From: Nocardioides sp.
GTDB lineage: Bacteria > Actinomycetota > Actinomycetes > Propionibacteriales > Nocardioidaceae
Reading direction: 5' to 3'
NCBI GenBank assembly: GCA_023252065.1
Contig: JAHEXO010000106.1
Location: forward strand, 1 to 7,170
DNA length: 7,170 bases
The notes beneath the pieces were generated by a model that worked only from the letters and a program-made list of their open reading frames with translations, was not told the origin of the DNA and did no database searches. The position numbers and the translations under genes are program-made. Shown here piece after piece: positions 6,525 through 7,170 of this stretch (position 1 is the first letter of the stretch; each line of letters opens with the position of its first letter).

Positions 6525-7170
6525 TCAGGAGTGCTCGACGAGGATCAGCCCGTCGCGTCGTACGGCGCGCAGGTGGCCGGGCAGGTCGACCCACTTCTGC
6601 CCGTGCCAACCGGTGACGAGGGCGTCGACGGCGACGACGTGCTGGTGGAAGAGCTCACCCGAGGGGGCGCCGGCGGCCACCGCGGCCCGGCGCAGCACGC
6701 GGGTGCGGATGGAAGGCTCCAGCTCGGCGAGCACCTCCACGGACAGCCCGCCCTCCACCGTCGCCGCAGCGAGCGCGTCGGCGGCGTAGGAGTCGAGCAG
6801 CTCCATGTCGGGCCGCAGCTGGTCGGCGGTGCGGGCGAGCGCCTCGGTGACTCCAGGGCCGAGCTCCTCCTCCAGGATCGGGAGGAGTCGCTGCCGCACG
6901 CGCACCCGGGTATAGGACGAGTCGGTGTTGTGCGGGTCCTCCCACACCTCGAGCCCCTCGACCTGGCAGGCGGTGACCGTGTCGGTGTGGGAGACGTCGA
7001 GAAGGGGGCGCCGGTAGTGGTCGAAGGATCGCCGCATCCCCGCCAGGGCGCGCCCACCCGAGCCCCTGGCCAGCCCCAGCAGCACGGTCTCCGCCTGGTC
7101 GTCGCGGGTGTGGCCCAGCAGCACGACCTCGGCGTCGTAGCTCTCCCGCACCTGCTCGAGCAGCGCATAG
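6525..7170 (-). CDS. tilS: tRNA(Ile)-lysidine synthetase, partial (5' end outside window)
   Basis: TilS attaches lysine to C34 of the CAU-anticodon tRNA-Ile using ATP, so that it reads AUA. About 214 C-terminal residues are visible and the frame runs open to base 7170. The strongest signature is LLGHTRDDQAETVLLGLARGSGG, followed by LAGM and then RRPLLDV, all part of the N-type ATP pyrophosphatase catalytic domain. The SGGxDS ATP-binding loop must lie upstream of the window. The segment WEDPHNTDSSYTRVRVRQRLLPILEEELGPGVTEALARTADQL (about 113-70 residues before the window midpoint of the domain boundary is not precisely placed) matches the tRNA-contacting part, and the protein then ends in a short C-terminal region typical of actinobacterial members. 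hpt lies downstream on the same strand, beyond two hairpins. Identity is secure. Confidence 0.93.
   Translation of the reverse strand, partial: YALLEQVRESYDAEVVLLGHTRDDQAETVLLGLARGSGGRALAGMRRSFDHYRRPLLDVSHTDTVTACQVEGLEVWEDPHNTDSSYTRVRVRQRLLPILEEELGPGVTEALARTADQLRPDMELLDSYAADALAAATVEGGLSVEVLAELEPSIRTRVLRRAAVAAGAPSGELFHQHVVAVDALVTGWHGQKWVDLPGHLRAVRRDGLILVEHS

Overview
The window is high-GC with strongly GC-biased third codon positions, AGGAGG-type ribosome binding sites and several GTG starts. The minus-strand order tilS, hpt, ftsH, folE is the housekeeping block seen in many actinobacteria. Protein sequences look Nocardioidaceae-like (Propionibacteriales); that placement is inference, not a database result.

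Layout, left to right. (1) 1-353, minus: 5' two thirds of folE (GTP cyclohydrolase I), 10 bases after the ftsH stop. (2) 364-2424, minus: ftsH, complete, all catalytic motifs present. (3) 2425-2566: ftsH leader with an imperfect 30-base palindrome. (4) 2567-3193, minus: lipoprotein of unknown function with a Met-rich N-terminus. (5) 3194-3408: divergent regulatory region with several inverted repeats. (6) 3409-5817, plus: a likely operon of four genes, namely a secreted CHRD-like protein with an EF-hand-type loop and a C-terminal membrane anchor, a class E/F-type sortase, a Met-rich blue-copper (cupredoxin) lipoprotein, and a small four-helix membrane protein. (7) 5825-6376, minus: hpt, ending 7 bases from the plus-strand operon. 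(8) 6377-6524: spacer with a probable leaderless hpt promoter and two abutting perfect inverted repeats. (9) 6525-7170, minus: 3' part of tilS.

The core genes (tRNA-Ile lysidine synthesis, purine salvage, membrane proteolysis, folate/pterin synthesis) are ordinary. The interesting part is the roughly 3.3-kb accessory module between hpt and ftsH, which encodes almost only exported or membrane proteins. A sortase sits next to a protein with a sorting-signal-like tail that has no LPXTG, and the sortase has its catalytic His and Cys but no Arg after the Cys. Both lipoproteins carry Met-rich segments and one is a type 1 copper protein. My working hypothesis is a cell-surface, copper-linked module with a non-canonical anchoring pair. 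The sequence shows the parts; that they work together is inference.
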